Source: Blautia caecimuris
Lineage (GTDB): Bacteria; Bacillota; Clostridia; Lachnospirales; Lachnospiraceae
DNA: 64,000 nt
Direction of reading: 5' to 3'
Assembly (NCBI RefSeq): GCF_024622975.1
Contig: NZ_JANJZT010000002.1
Location: 124,001-188,000 of the forward strand
Shown here piece after piece: positions 41,325-50,943 of this stretch. A model generated the notes under the pieces. That model was not told where the DNA came from, ran no database searches, and saw only the letters and a program-made list of their open reading frames with translations. Position numbers and translations under genes: made by a program. Numbering within the stretch: position 1 is the stretch's first letter; each line of letters begins with the position of its first letter.

Positions 41325-41815
41325 TATATTCTCCTCTTTTAAATATATTATACCATTTTATACTATATGTGACTAGTATATTTTTGAATGGTTTCGGTAT
41401 TCCTAAAATTTCATTTTAGGATTTAATAAAGCGGTCAAAATATTTTTGAATGAATTTAGAGAATGAATGTATAATTAAAATACGGAAGTCAAATTTATTG
41501 CCCTTATTATAAAAATAAATAGTCGGTTGTATGAAATTTATAATCGTTCAAATAATATCACATGAAATGTAAAATTATATCAGGTGATGTTATGAAGATA
41601 GAACGAGATGAACGACAATTTAAATAGAAACTTATAAACAAGACTGGCACGAAGGTTTATTTTTCATGCCCAAATATAAGTATAGAACTTAAAAATGTAA
41701 AAAAGGCTCCAAACGCAGTAACGGGGCGAGATTCCTAAGAATCCCACCCCAAAACTTGACATAGAGCCCAAAAAGCAGGACATTTTTCATGTCCTGCCTG
41801 ATATGTATCCTTATT
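41325..41815. other. Gene-poor stretch in the mobile-element graveyard
   Basis: About 490 AT-rich bases without a supported gene. A 12-codon scrap (41592-41627, MKIERDERQFK) follows CAGGTGATGTT and may be a gene start left by a deletion. GGGGCGAGATTC/GAATCCCACCCC (41725-41752) forms an imperfect hairpin. I see no other structure. Confidence 0.45.
41775..41797 (-). terminator. Terminator for the ICE-type remnant
   Basis: Perfect 9-bp stem GCAGGACAT-N5-ATGTCCTGC. On the minus strand TTTTTGGG follows. It ends the transcript of the small genes at 41816-42269. Confidence 0.7.
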
Positions 41816-41926
41816 CTGTTGGTTCCTCGGATGGAGCAATCAGAAGTGAATCGTCGATTACAATGTCTTCTGATGGTTTTAATAATTCTGTCAAAAATTC
41901 AGTGCCTTAAAATATTTTCTCTCCAA
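41816..41926 (-). pseudogene. Decayed short gene downstream of the ICE-type protein
   Basis: One minus-strand frame reads LLERKYFKALNF and stops; the next frame goes on with LTELLKPSEDIVIDDSLLIAPSEEPTE and then TAA. Together they look like one small acidic protein of about 38 residues split by a frameshift. A TTG start after a GGAG-like stretch is possible. Function unknown; conservation was not checked. Confidence 0.4.
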
Positions 41927-41930
41927 AAGA

Positions 41931-42269
41931 TCAAGCCCTCATAGCCTGTTTTTCTCTGTAATGGGTCAGCAGATCTTCTTCATTAAAATCTTCGGGGCTG
42001 TCGGAATCATCACTGTCATATAAACGCCAAACGGCTACATTATCCATAAACCAAGTCTGCCTTTTCAAAGTGTTGACTATTTTCCCAAACAGGCTGAAAT
42101 CCCTTGCCCGTCCACAATCACGATATACTAACGCACCAGAACCATCCTCAATACGAGAAAGTCCCACTGTAAGGAATGTGTTATTGATTGTACTGTAAAT
42201 ACTGTCCAAATGGTATTTTTTCTCTGTCGTTATCTTATCATCATCCATGCGGATCATCATTTTTAACAT
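41931..42269 (-). CDS. Small protein typical of integrative conjugative elements
   Basis: A 112-residue acidic protein: MLKMMIRMDDDKITTEKKYHLDSIYSTINNTF, IEDGSGALVYRDCGRARDFSLFGKIVNTLKRQ, TWFMDNVAVWRLYDSDDSD and EDFNEEDLLTHYREKQ. I recall near-identical hypothetical proteins in Lachnospiraceae conjugative transposons next to regulatory and mobilisation genes. No enzymatic motif. It is intact but its downstream neighbour is decayed, so it is probably a leftover of a lost element. Confidence 0.65.
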   Translation of the reverse strand: MLKMMIRMDDDKITTEKKYHLDSIYSTINNTFLTVGLSRIEDGSGALVYRDCGRARDFSLFGKIVNTLKRQTWFMDNVAVWRLYDSDDSDSPEDFNEEDLLTHYREKQAMRA

Positions 42270-42357
42270 GAAAGTGGTCTCCTTGCCTTTTTTATTATAT
42301 CATCAGAAAACAGGGGCTACAATCTTGAAAGTCCAAATTTTTCGCCACCTTCTTTTT

Positions 42358-44568
42358 TCAGGCCGCAGGCTTTTTGGATGTTTTTTTTGCTGTTGATCTT
42401 TTACGGGCAGCCGGCTTTTTCAGCGGCTTCTTTTCTGCTTTTTCTGCCAGTGTACAGGACAGCACTACGGCTCCAAAAGCCGGAATCCGTATCTTCAGAG
42501 AATTTTCTCTCTCATCACATTCCTCTGCCTTACTGGATTTTGCCCTTGGATTTCCGGCACCCATACCTCCGTATTCTTTTCGGTCGCTGTTAAAGATTTC
42601 TTTGTATTTACCCTTAAAAGGAACGCCGATCTGGTAGTTTTCATAGGGTACTGCCGCAAAATTCACCACCGCTACAAGGGTTTCTTCCGGTTTTTCTGTT
42701 TTCCTCATAAAGGTCAGTACATTTTCTTCATACTTCATCAGCTGGATCCATTCAAAACCTTCATATTCATGGTCTTTCTGCCACAGCGCGGGATGAGAAC
42801 AGTAAAGCTCATTCAGATCATGGAAAAATGTTTCCATTTCCCGGGAAAGCTCTTTACCCGGAGAAGTCATTTTAATTCCCGGATGAAGCATCTGATACGT
42901 ATAGGCAGCTCTTATCTGGGCAAGCTTCTGTTTCTCATCGCCCGGAAGCTTATCCATAAATTCACTGATCTCCCCGGCACTTCTTGTTCCCAGTGTCAGT
43001 ACATAATGCTCGCAGTAAGCATAGAGCATGGACAAAGTAAGCTGATCATGGTCATACTGACGCTGAACGGGATCCAGCTCCAGATAATGAATAAAATCAC
43101 TGGTCCAGTTATTGTTCCATTTATAGTCAAAACCAATATGATCGTTTTCCACATCATCTGTAAGCTCCGGCCACAGTCCGTCCTCCTGAGCGATCATAAG
43201 AACACCGGGGTGCTTTTTCTTCATAACTGAATTCAGATGCTTCAGAAATTCTACTGCCGCCAGGTTTTCGTTGGTTCCGTAAAGATTTGGCCGCCAGCTT
43301 TCGCCCTCTCTTCCATAGTCCAGATAAAGCATGGAATCCACATCATCCACACGGAATCCGTCCACATGGTACACCTCTGTCCAGTAAAACGCATTGGCGA
43401 TCAGGAACTCCTTTACCATTGGACTTTCATAATTATAAAGAAGGGTTCCCCACATAGGATGGACTGCCATTGCCGGATCCGGAATCTCATAAAGAGGTGT
43501 TCCGTCAAAGCGCTCCAGTCCTTCTCCATGACGCGGAAAATGAGCCGGAGTCCAGTCCAGTATCACACCGATATTTTCTTTATGGAGTTCATTGACCAGA
43601 CGGGCAAAATCCTCCGGCACGCCATATCTACGGTTAGGTGCATAGTAAGAGAATGTAGAATAAGGCCCTGCCTCTTCGTCCAGGTATCCCATAACCGGAT
43701 GAAGCTCCACATGGGTATAGCCCAGTTTTTTTACAAAGGAAACAAGTTCTTCCCCGTTTTTCCATTGAGTCAGGTCCGTTTCGTAAATAGATACCGGCTG
43801 ATTCCTGTCCGCATATTTTTTACGCTCCGCCATCCAGAAATCATCTGTCCAGGTAATGTCTCCGGCAGCTTTGTCCACTATGGATGCTGTGGCGGGAAAA
43901 GCCTCTGTGCAGGTTCCATAGGGATCCGCTTTCAGAACCTTCTGACCTCCCCGGATTCTGATCTCATACTTATAAAGATCTCCTTTTTTTACTCCTGGAA
44001 TAAAAAGTTCAAAAATACCGGACATGGGCCGTCTGTGCATCAGATGACCTCTGCCGTCCCAGCCGTTAAAATCTCCCACAACGCTTACGCTTACCGCATT
44101 TGGAGCCCACACGGCAAAGCTGGTTCCTTCTGTTCCGTCTATGGTCATCACATGGGCGCCCATTTTTTCATAGGCATGATAATATACTCCTGCACAAAAA
44201 GCCTTTTCCTCTTCCTCTGTCATCTGTCCAGAAAAGGCATAAGGGTCTTCAAACTCCTTTGTTTCTCCGTTTTTTGTTACACGGAAAGAATAGGAAGGAA
44301 TTTTTCTTCCGGGCACAAGAACTGCAAAATATCCTGCCTCATCTTCCTTTTCCATAGAATATGCCTTTTTCTCTATCACCGCCTCGGCCTTTTCTGCCTC
44401 CGGGAAAAAGCCCTGCAGCAGTATCCCGTCCGGAGTGAGCCTTGGAGCCATAATATCTTTTGGAGATACTTCCTCCCCGTATATGATCGCTTCAATTCCT
44501 GGCCAGTCCATATAGTCATACGCTTTTCCGTTCATCTTCTCCAACCTCCTAACTGATTCCTCCGGCAA
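42358..44568 (-). CDS. GlgB-like glycogen branching enzyme homologue with degenerate active site
   Basis: A 736-residue GH13_9-type protein with a CBM48 domain (about 140-235) and a branching-enzyme barrel. Region I DWTPAHFPRH (338-347) and the nucleophile Asp408 in GFRVDDVDS are kept. Region III reads MIAQED where branching enzymes have A-E-E/D, so the acid/base Glu is Gln461. Region IV, normally LSHDEVVHG, reads LGTRSAGEI, so the third catalytic Asp is replaced by Arg529, and about 28 residues after it are missing. The last 30 residues are Lys/Ala/Pro-rich like a histone H1 tail. Probably not a working branching enzyme; a glucan-binding or regulatory role is possible. The gene is intact, so it seems to be kept by selection. 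Confidence 0.85.
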   Translation of the reverse strand: MPEESVRRLEKMNGKAYDYMDWPGIEAIIYGEEVSPKDIMAPRLTPDGILLQGFFPEAEKAEAVIEKKAYSMEKEDEAGYFAVLVPGRKIPSYSFRVTKNGETKEFEDPYAFSGQMTEEEEKAFCAGVYYHAYEKMGAHVMTIDGTEGTSFAVWAPNAVSVSVVGDFNGWDGRGHLMHRRPMSGIFELFIPGVKKGDLYKYEIRIRGGQKVLKADPYGTCTEAFPATASIVDKAAGDITWTDDFWMAERKKYADRNQPVSIYETDLTQWKNGEELVSFVKKLGYTHVELHPVMGYLDEEAGPYSTFSYYAPNRRYGVPEDFARLVNELHKENIGVILDWTPAHFPRHGEGLERFDGTPLYEIPDPAMAVHPMWGTLLYNYESPMVKEFLIANAFYWTEVYHVDGFRVDDVDSMLYLDYGREGESWRPNLYGTNENLAAVEFLKHLNSVMKKKHPGVLMIAQEDGLWPELTDDVENDHIGFDYKWNNNWTSDFIHYLELDPVQRQYDHDQLTLSMLYAYCEHYVLTLGTRSAGEISEFMDKLPGDEKQKLAQIRAAYTYQMLHPGIKMTSPGKELSREMETFFHDLNELYCSHPALWQKDHEYEGFEWIQLMKYEENVLTFMRKTEKPEETLVAVVNFAAVPYENYQIGVPFKGKYKEIFNSDRKEYGGMGAGNPRAKSSKAEECDERENSLKIRIPAFGAVVLSCTLAEKAEKKPLKKPAARKRSTAKKTSKKPAA

Positions 44569-44678
44569 AAAGGGCTCTCCATTATCTAAAACAAATGGAT
44601 TCTCCCCTGCAAAAGAATCTGTAATATTGTTATTTTACCATTTTTACTGTAAAAAATAAAGATTTGTCCGAATTTTGT

Positions 44679-44707
44679 TTGACAAAATTGATTCCCTACG
44701 CTAAATT
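44679..44707 (+). promoter_or_regulatory. Promoter of the fructokinase gene
   Basis: TTGACA (44679-44684), 17-bp spacer, TAAATT (44702-44707), about 90 bases upstream of the start codon, in the divergent region with the glgB-like gene. Confidence 0.7.
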
Positions 44708-44794
44708 GATAATAGCGAAAACATACAGATTGCCGGTCTGTTCCTGCCAGCTCAGGAGTCTGTGTGGATCACAAGATACTTAAGGAGGTTTATT

Positions 44795-45766
44795 ATGAAA
44801 AACAGAAAATACGATGTAACAGCACTTGGTGAACTGCTGATCGATTTTACCGAAAACGGCGACAGCGCTCAGGGGAATCCTCTGATGGAGGCAAATCCGG
44901 GCGGCGCTCCCTGCAATGTCCTTGCCATGCTGCAGAAGCTTGGCAAAAAAACAGCCTTTATTGGCAAAGTCGGAAACGATATGTTCGGAAATCAGTTAAA
45001 AAAGGCTGTAGAGGAAGTTGGAATTGATACACGCAACCTGATCATGGACCATAAGCATCATACTACGCTTGCTTTTGTCCATACTTATCCGGACGGGGAC
45101 AGAGATTTTTCTTTTTATCGTGATCCCGGCGCAGATATGATGCTCACAAAGGAAGAGGTTCAGAAAGAACTGATTGAAGATTCCCGTATTTTCCATTTCG
45201 GTACTCTTTCTTCCACCCATGAAGGTGTCAGAGAAGCGACCCGTCATGCCATTGAACTGGCAAAAGAGGCCGGCTGTATCATTACTTTTGATCCGAATCT
45301 CCGCCCTCCTCTGTGGAATTCTCTGGACGATGCACGCAGAGAGATCGAATACGGAATGGGAAAATGCGATGTACTGAAAATTTCTGACAATGAAGTAGAA
45401 TTTCTTTTCGGAACCACTGATTACGACAAAGGCGCTGCCCTGATCCGCGAAAAATACAACATTCCTCTGGTGCTTATCACTATGGGAAAAGACGGAAGCC
45501 GCGCTTATTACAAGGATCTCAGAGTGGAGGCTGCTCCTTTCCTTCAGGAAAACACCATTGAAACTACCGGCGCCGGAGATACTTTCTGCGCAAGCGCTCT
45601 CAACTATGTTCTGGAGCATGGTCTGGAGGATCTGACTGCAGAAAACTTAAAAGAGCTTCTGACCTTTGCCAACGCAGCCGCTTCTCTGATCACCACCAGA
45701 AAAGGCGCGCTTCGCGTTATGCCGTCCAGAGAAGAAGTTCTGGAATTTATCGCATCCAGACAGTAA
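44795..45766 (+). CDS. scrK: PfkB-family carbohydrate kinase, probable fructokinase
   Basis: Phosphorylates fructose (or a close sugar) with ATP. 323 residues. GELLIDFTENG (about 10-20), the PfkB signature 1 GGAPCNVLAMLQKLGKKTAFIGKVGNDMFG (about 36-65) and signature 2 TTGAGDTFCASAL (about 258-270) with the catalytic Asp. Start at 44795 after TAAGGAGG. No sucrose or fructose transporter is near, so the substrate is inferred only from the family. azlC follows closely. Confidence 0.88.
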   Translation: MKNRKYDVTALGELLIDFTENGDSAQGNPLMEANPGGAPCNVLAMLQKLGKKTAFIGKVGNDMFGNQLKKAVEEVGIDTRNLIMDHKHHTTLAFVHTYPDGDRDFSFYRDPGADMMLTKEEVQKELIEDSRIFHFGTLSSTHEGVREATRHAIELAKEAGCIITFDPNLRPPLWNSLDDARREIEYGMGKCDVLKISDNEVEFLFGTTDYDKGAALIREKYNIPLVLITMGKDGSRAYYKDLRVEAAPFLQENTIETTGAGDTFCASALNYVLEHGLEDLTAENLKELLTFANAAASLITTRKGALRVMPSREEVLEFIASRQ

Positions 45767-45785
45767 TTTTTCCGTGGAACAGATT

Positions 45786-46508
45786 ATGAATAAATCTTCC
45801 AGAGAAAGGCACACCATAAAAAAAGCAGCCCGGTGTGCCTTTCCTCACACCATACCTATTCTGACAGGTTTTTTGTTTCTGGGCATGACCTATGGTATTT
45901 ACATGAATGCTTCAGGATTCAGCTTCTGGTATCCCATGCTCATGAGCCTGACAATTTTTGCCGGATCCATTGAATTTGTTACCGTAAATCTTCTTCTGGG
46001 CGCCTTCCATCCTGTTCAGGCACTGGCCATGGCTCTGATGATTAACGCCCGTCATCTTTTTTACGGTATTTCCATGCTGGAAAAATACCAGGGAGCCGGT
46101 CTGAAAAAATTCTATCTGATCTTCGGTATGTGCGATGAAAGTTTTTCCATAAACTATGCCGCAGAAATCCCTGAAGATGTGGATCGAAGCTGGTTCATGT
46201 TTTTTGTAACCCTGTATAATCACATTTACTGGGTAACCGGCGCCACTCTGGGAGGCATCTTCGGTTCTCTGATTCACTTCAGTACAGAGGGACTGGATTT
46301 TGTCATGACAGCCATGTTTGTGGTAATCTTTATGGAACAATGGATGAAAGAAAAGAGCCATACCTGTTCTGTTCTTGGGCTTTTGCTTTCTCTTATCTGC
46401 CTGATTATTTTCGGTCCGGACCGTTTCATCATTCCCGCCATGCTGATGCTCCTTGCCATGCTGACCTTTCTCCGGACGCCTCTGACCAGAGGAGGTGAAA
46501 ACCAATGA
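45786..46508 (+). CDS. azlC: AzlC-family branched-chain amino acid exporter subunit
   Basis: Large subunit of the AzlCD exporter, 240 residues, mostly hydrophobic. [22 protein letters not shown] (about 22-43), [27 protein letters not shown] (about 76-102) and the segment with [14 protein letters not shown] are typical. Exports branched-chain amino acids or azaleucine in B. subtilis. Start chosen at ATG 45786; a GTG at 45774 in the same frame is also possible as both have weak ribosome binding sites. Close to scrK (19 bases), so probably co-transcribed. Confidence 0.9.
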   Translation: MNKSSRERHTIKKAARCAFPHTIPILTGFLFLGMTYGIYMNASGFSFWYPMLMSLTIFAGSIEFVTVNLLLGAFHPVQALAMALMINARHLFYGISMLEKYQGAGLKKFYLIFGMCDESFSINYAAEIPEDVDRSWFMFFVTLYNHIYWVTGATLGGIFGSLIHFSTEGLDFVMTAMFVVIFMEQWMKEKSHTCSVLGLLLSLICLIIFGPDRFIIPAMLMLLAMLTFLRTPLTRGGENQ

Positions 46509-46831
46509 CTCTTACAGAACAGATCATTACCATTGCAATGGTAATGCTTGGGACTGTCCTGACACGTTTTCTGCCCTTTCTTCTTTTCCCGGCAGGAAAA
46601 GCCACTCCCAAATACATTCAATATCTGGGAAAGGTTCTCCCTCCGGCTGTGTTTGGACTGCTTGTGGTCTACTGTCTGAAAAACGTAAGCATTTTTACCG
46701 GCAGCCATGGTATCCCTGAATTTCTGTCCATTCTTGCAGTGGTGTTTCTCCACCTGTGGAAACGGCAGATGCTGCTGTCCATTGCCGGAGGGACAATTCT
46801 ATACATGGTCCTGGTACAGCTTGTTTTTTAA
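46505..46831 (+). CDS. azlD: AzlD-family branched-chain amino acid exporter subunit
   Basis: Small partner of AzlC, 108 residues, three to four membrane helices ([56 protein letters not shown]). Overlaps azlC by ATGA, with AGGAGG within the azlC end. Both are needed for export. Confidence 0.92.
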   Translation: MTLTEQIITIAMVMLGTVLTRFLPFLLFPAGKATPKYIQYLGKVLPPAVFGLLVVYCLKNVSIFTGSHGIPEFLSILAVVFLHLWKRQMLLSIAGGTILYMVLVQLVF

Positions 46832-46840
46832 ATCTGATCA

Positions 46841-46874
46841 AAAAAAGGCCCCACTTTTTCAGTAAGACCCTTTT
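46841..46874. terminator. Shared terminator between azlD and serA
   Basis: AAAAAAAGGCCCC and the partly complementary AGACCCTTTT form an imperfect stem with T-rich ends in both directions, placed between two convergent operons. Confidence 0.5.
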
Positions 46875-46887
46875 CTGCAAATCAATT

Positions 46888-48051
46888 TTATTTTACCACA
46901 CGAACCTTGGATACTCCCTCTACAGCACGAAGTTCTTCAAGCGCCTCTCTTGAAACTGTGCTCTCCAGATCAATAAGAGTATAGGCATACTCGCCCTTAC
47001 TCTTATTTGTCATATCCGCAATATTCACGCCCTCTCCGCCAAGGATCTTGGTAAACTGGCTGATCATATTGGGGATATTTTTATGACAGATAGCAATACG
47101 TCCCACTGCCACACAGATTCCCATGTCGCAGTTGGGGAAATTCACAGAATTTTTAATGTTTCCGTTTTCAAGGAAATTCCGAAGCTCTTTTACTGCCATT
47201 TCTGCACAGTTTTCTTCTGATTCCTCTGTGGAAGCTCCCAGATGAGGAGTTACCAGTATCCCTTCCCGGCCTGCCACAAGAGGATTTGCAAAATCTGTCA
47301 CATATTTTTTCACTTTTCCGCTTTCCAGTGCATTGATCAGCGCTTCTTCATCAACAAGAAGATCTCTGGCAAAGTTTAAAAGAACCACTCCGTCTTTCAT
47401 TTTGTCAAAGGCTTCTTTGTTAATCATTTTGCGTGTGCTGTCAAGAAGCGGCACATGAATGGTAATGTAATCGCACTGGCTGTAGATCTCATCAAGGGAT
47501 TTGCTGTGTTTGATGGTTCTGGAAAGATTCCATGCAGCGTCAATGGAAATATACGGATCATAGCCGTAAACCTCCATTCCCAGATGAGTAGCAGAATTGG
47601 CAACCATGGCTCCAATGGCTCCCAGGCCGATGATTCCAAGCTTTTTGCCGCTGATCTCGCAGCCTGCAAACTGTTTTTTCTGCTTCTCCGCAAGCTTATC
47701 AATGTTTTCCTTGTCCTTCTGACCGGCTACCCACTCAATGCCGCCCACAATGTCGCGGGAGGCAAGGAGCATTCCTGCAATTACCAGCTCCTTTACACCG
47801 TTGGCATTGGCCCCCGGAGTGTTAAAAACAACGATTCCCTGTTCCGCGCAGGCATCAACAGGAATATTATTTACACCGGCGCCGGCGCGGGCAATAGCCT
47901 TTACAGAATCGCCAAGCTCCATATCATGCATCCTGGCGCTTCTTACAAGAACAGCGTCCGCTTCATTGATATTTTCTGTTTTTGTGTAATCCTCACTGAA
48001 CATGTTCAGGCCTCTTTCGGCAATGGGATTCAGGCAGTGATACTGAAACAT
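46888..48051 (-). CDS. serA: D-3-phosphoglycerate dehydrogenase
   Basis: NAD-dependent first step of serine synthesis. 387 residues. Rossmann motif KLGIIGLGAIGAMVAN (about 142-157), catalytic HLGASTEESEENCAEMAV near 275 and a C-terminal ACT domain (about 320-387) that usually senses serine. Last gene of the leuB operon. It shares one base with serC (TAATG). Confidence 0.95.
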   Translation of the reverse strand: MFQYHCLNPIAERGLNMFSEDYTKTENINEADAVLVRSARMHDMELGDSVKAIARAGAGVNNIPVDACAEQGIVVFNTPGANANGVKELVIAGMLLASRDIVGGIEWVAGQKDKENIDKLAEKQKKQFAGCEISGKKLGIIGLGAIGAMVANSATHLGMEVYGYDPYISIDAAWNLSRTIKHSKSLDEIYSQCDYITIHVPLLDSTRKMINKEAFDKMKDGVVLLNFARDLLVDEEALINALESGKVKKYVTDFANPLVAGREGILVTPHLGASTEESEENCAEMAVKELRNFLENGNIKNSVNFPNCDMGICVAVGRIAICHKNIPNMISQFTKILGGEGVNIADMTNKSKGEYAYTLIDLESTVSREALEELRAVEGVSKVRVVK

Positions 48052-49133
48052 TACGCATTCTCCTCCTCAAATTTTTTCATAAAAGCAACAAGGGCTTCCA
48101 CTCCCTCTTTCGGCATTGCGTTGTAAATGCTGGCGCGCATGCCGCCCACGGTTCTGTGACCTTTCAGATTTACAAAGCCTGCTGCCTTTGCTTCTTTTAC
48201 AAATTTCGCATCCAGCTCTTTATCTCCTGTAACAAACGGAACATTCATCAGTGAGCGGGATTCCGGCTCCACCGTTCCTTTAAACAGCTTACTTTCATCC
48301 AGGAAATCATAAAGGATCTTTGCTTTTTCTTCGTTTCTTCGTTTCATCTCCTCAAGTCCGCCCATGGACTTCAGCCACTTAAATACCTTTCCGCACACAT
48401 AGATGCAGTAAGCGTTTGGAGTATTATAAAGGGATCCTGCGTCTGCGTGAGTCTTGTAGGTGAGCATGGTAGGTGTACCCGGAAGGACATCCTCAGTGAT
48501 CAGATCTTCACGAATGATCACGATCACCATTCCCGCAGGTCCGATATTTTTCTGGACTCCGCCGTAAATGATTCCGTATTTACTTACGTCAACAGGCTCG
48601 GAAAGGAAGCAGGAGGAAACATCTGCCACCAGAGTTTTGCCCTTTGTATTGGGAAGAGTTTTAAATTTTGTTCCGTAAATGGTATTGTTTTCGCAGATGT
48701 ACACATAATCGGCATCAGGACTGATATCCAGATCACTGCAGTCCGGAATATAGGAAAAGGTCTTATCCTCAGAAGATGCGATCTTATTGACCTTGCCGTA
48801 CTTCTGCGCTTCCTGATAAGCTTTTTTGGCCCACTGTCCGGTGACAATATAATCTGCCACCCCGTTTTTCATCAGGTTCATGGGAATCATTGCAAACTGC
48901 TGTGATGCCCCTCCCTGCAAAAAAAGCACCTTATAGTTGTCCGGAATGTTCATCAGATCTCTCAGATCCTGCTCCGCCTCATCAATGATTTTCTGAAATT
49001 CAGGGCTTCTGTGACTCATTTCCATCACAGACATGCCACAGCCCTGATAATCCATCATTTCTTCTGCCAGTTCTTTCAGTACCGGTTCCGGCAGTACAGC
49101 CGGTCCGGCGGAAAAGTTATACACTCTGCTCAT
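48051..49133 (-). CDS. serC: Phosphoserine aminotransferase
   Basis: PLP enzyme turning 3-phosphohydroxypyruvate into phosphoserine; 360 residues. N terminus YNFSAGPAVLPEPVL, GGASQQFAMIPMNL, and the PLP lysine in YGGVQKNIGPAGM (about 192-198) are diagnostic. Overlaps the end of ilvB by 17 bases, with GAGGAGGAT as ribosome binding site inside ilvB. It is directly before serA. Confidence 0.96.
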   Translation of the reverse strand: MSRVYNFSAGPAVLPEPVLKELAEEMMDYQGCGMSVMEMSHRSPEFQKIIDEAEQDLRDLMNIPDNYKVLFLQGGASQQFAMIPMNLMKNGVADYIVTGQWAKKAYQEAQKYGKVNKIASSEDKTFSYIPDCSDLDISPDADYVYICENNTIYGTKFKTLPNTKGKTLVADVSSCFLSEPVDVSKYGIIYGGVQKNIGPAGMVIVIIREDLITEDVLPGTPTMLTYKTHADAGSLYNTPNAYCIYVCGKVFKWLKSMGGLEEMKRRNEEKAKILYDFLDESKLFKGTVEPESRSLMNVPFVTGDKELDAKFVKEAKAAGFVNLKGHRTVGGMRASIYNAMPKEGVEALVAFMKKFEEENA

Positions 49134-50805
49134 TTTTCATATCCTCCTCGTCAAAGACATCATCAATATTTGCCCCGGCAGGCACCATTGGAAATACACT
49201 TAAATCCTGATCGATCCAACAGTCCAAAACCACCGGACCATCAGAAGACAGAGCTTCTTTAAGCGCAGATTCCACTTCCTCCATTTTTGTGACACGGATT
49301 GCCTTTGCCCCCATGCCCTCGGAGATCTTCACAAAATCCACTGCATCATTTAATACAGTATGCGAATATCTGTGATCGTAGAATAAAGTCTGCCACTGGC
49401 GCACCATTCCCAGAACATGGTTGTTCAGAACGATCTGCACAAGTGGTTTTCCACAGCGCACTGCTGTTGCAATCTCATTCATGTTCATCCGGAAACATCC
49501 GTCACCTGCGATATTTACCACAGTTTTTTCCGGTCTTCCCATTTTTGCTCCGATAGCTGCCCCCAGACCAAATCCCATGGTTCCCAGGCCGCCGGAGCTT
49601 AAAAATGTTCTCGGTTCTTTGTATTTATAATACTGAGCCGCCCACATCTGATGCTGTCCCACATCTGTAGTGATAATTGCATCTCCGTCGGTCAGTTCAT
49701 AAAGTTTTTCAATGATATACGGTCCGGTAAGCTGGGTATGATCGTAATTCAGAGGATATTTTGCCTTCATCTCCTGAATATGTTCCATCCACTGAGGATG
49801 CTTTTTCTCCGGGATTTCCTCCAGAAGCCTTCTTAAAACTTCCTTGATGTCGCCTTCTATATAAGCATCCACCAGAACGTTTTTATTGATTTCCGCAGCG
49901 TCAATATCTATCTGAAGAATCTTTGCTTTATTGGCAAAGGTTTTTGCATTTCCGGTTACACGGTCACTGAACCGGGCTCCCAGAACAATCAGAAGATCGC
50001 ACTGACTGACTCCCAGATTGGAGGTTTTTGTTCCATGCATTCCCAGCATTCCCGTATAATATGGATCTTCTCCTGAGAATCCGCCTTTCCCCATAAGGCT
50101 GTCGCAGACCGGAGCCTGAATCCTGTGAGAAAGCTCTGCGATTTCTTCCGATGCGCCGGAGATCACAGAACCGCCGCCAACAAAAATAAACGGTTTCTGC
50201 GCCTTGCAGATCATGTTTACTGCCTGTTCCACATTCTCCCTGTGGATCTCGCTTGTCTCACGGTTTACGGTTGCCGGACGGCGGGGAGAATAATCATAAA
50301 GCGCCCCTGTCACATCCTTTGTCACATCCACCAGAACCGGCCCCGGACGTCCGCTCTTTGCAATATAAAAAGCCTTTCGTATGGTGTCCGCAAGCTTGGT
50401 GATATCCTTTACAATATAACTGTGCTTGGTGATCGGCATAACGATTCCTGCAATATCCACTTCCTGGAAGGAATCTTTTCCCAGAAGAGGTTTTCCTACG
50501 TTTGCAGTGATCGCCACTACCGGAACAGAATCCATATATGCAGTGGCGATTCCGGTTACCAGGTTTGTGGCTCCCGGTCCTGAAGTTGCCATACACACTC
50601 CTACTTTTCCGGTTGCACGTGCATAGCCGTCTGCCGCATGAGCCGCTCCCTGCTCATGGGAGGTCAGAACATGATGGATCTCATCTCTGTATTTATAAAG
50701 TGCATCATAGACGTTCAGGATAGCCCCGCCCGGATAGCCAAAAACGGTATCCACGCCCTGTTCCTTCAGACATTCTATGATAATTTCCGCGCCTGTCAGC
50801 TGCAT
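49117..50805 (-). CDS. ilvB: Acetolactate synthase large subunit
   Basis: Thiamine diphosphate enzyme that makes acetolactate for valine and leucine and acetohydroxybutyrate for isoleucine. 562 residues. Substrate-end Glu in SHEQGAAHAADGYARATG (about 48-65), FQEVDIAGI, and the TPP motif GDGCFRMNMNE-to-NN (about 435-465). No ilvN regulatory subunit gene follows; serC does instead. ilvC is also absent from this operon. Confidence 0.96.
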   Translation of the reverse strand: MQLTGAEIIIECLKEQGVDTVFGYPGGAILNVYDALYKYRDEIHHVLTSHEQGAAHAADGYARATGKVGVCMATSGPGATNLVTGIATAYMDSVPVVAITANVGKPLLGKDSFQEVDIAGIVMPITKHSYIVKDITKLADTIRKAFYIAKSGRPGPVLVDVTKDVTGALYDYSPRRPATVNRETSEIHRENVEQAVNMICKAQKPFIFVGGGSVISGASEEIAELSHRIQAPVCDSLMGKGGFSGEDPYYTGMLGMHGTKTSNLGVSQCDLLIVLGARFSDRVTGNAKTFANKAKILQIDIDAAEINKNVLVDAYIEGDIKEVLRRLLEEIPEKKHPQWMEHIQEMKAKYPLNYDHTQLTGPYIIEKLYELTDGDAIITTDVGQHQMWAAQYYKYKEPRTFLSSGGLGTMGFGLGAAIGAKMGRPEKTVVNIAGDGCFRMNMNEIATAVRCGKPLVQIVLNNHVLGMVRQWQTLFYDHRYSHTVLNDAVDFVKISEGMGAKAIRVTKMEEVESALKEALSSDGPVVLDCWIDQDLSVFPMVPAGANIDDVFDEEDMKNEQSV

Positions 50806-50943
50806 ATCGTCTCCTCCTTATTCCCTCTGTATTTTCCGGTATATCTCTTCAATCTTATATTGATCCCCTGTAAAACTGTTGCTGTTTTATGATACCTGTA
50901 AAATATTTTTCAGACTTCTTTTTATAACAGATCATTTTTTTCA

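Noticed and set aside
43237-44556. Plus-strand open frame of 439 codons
   Set aside because: Antisense of the glgB-like gene; no start signal and no domain.
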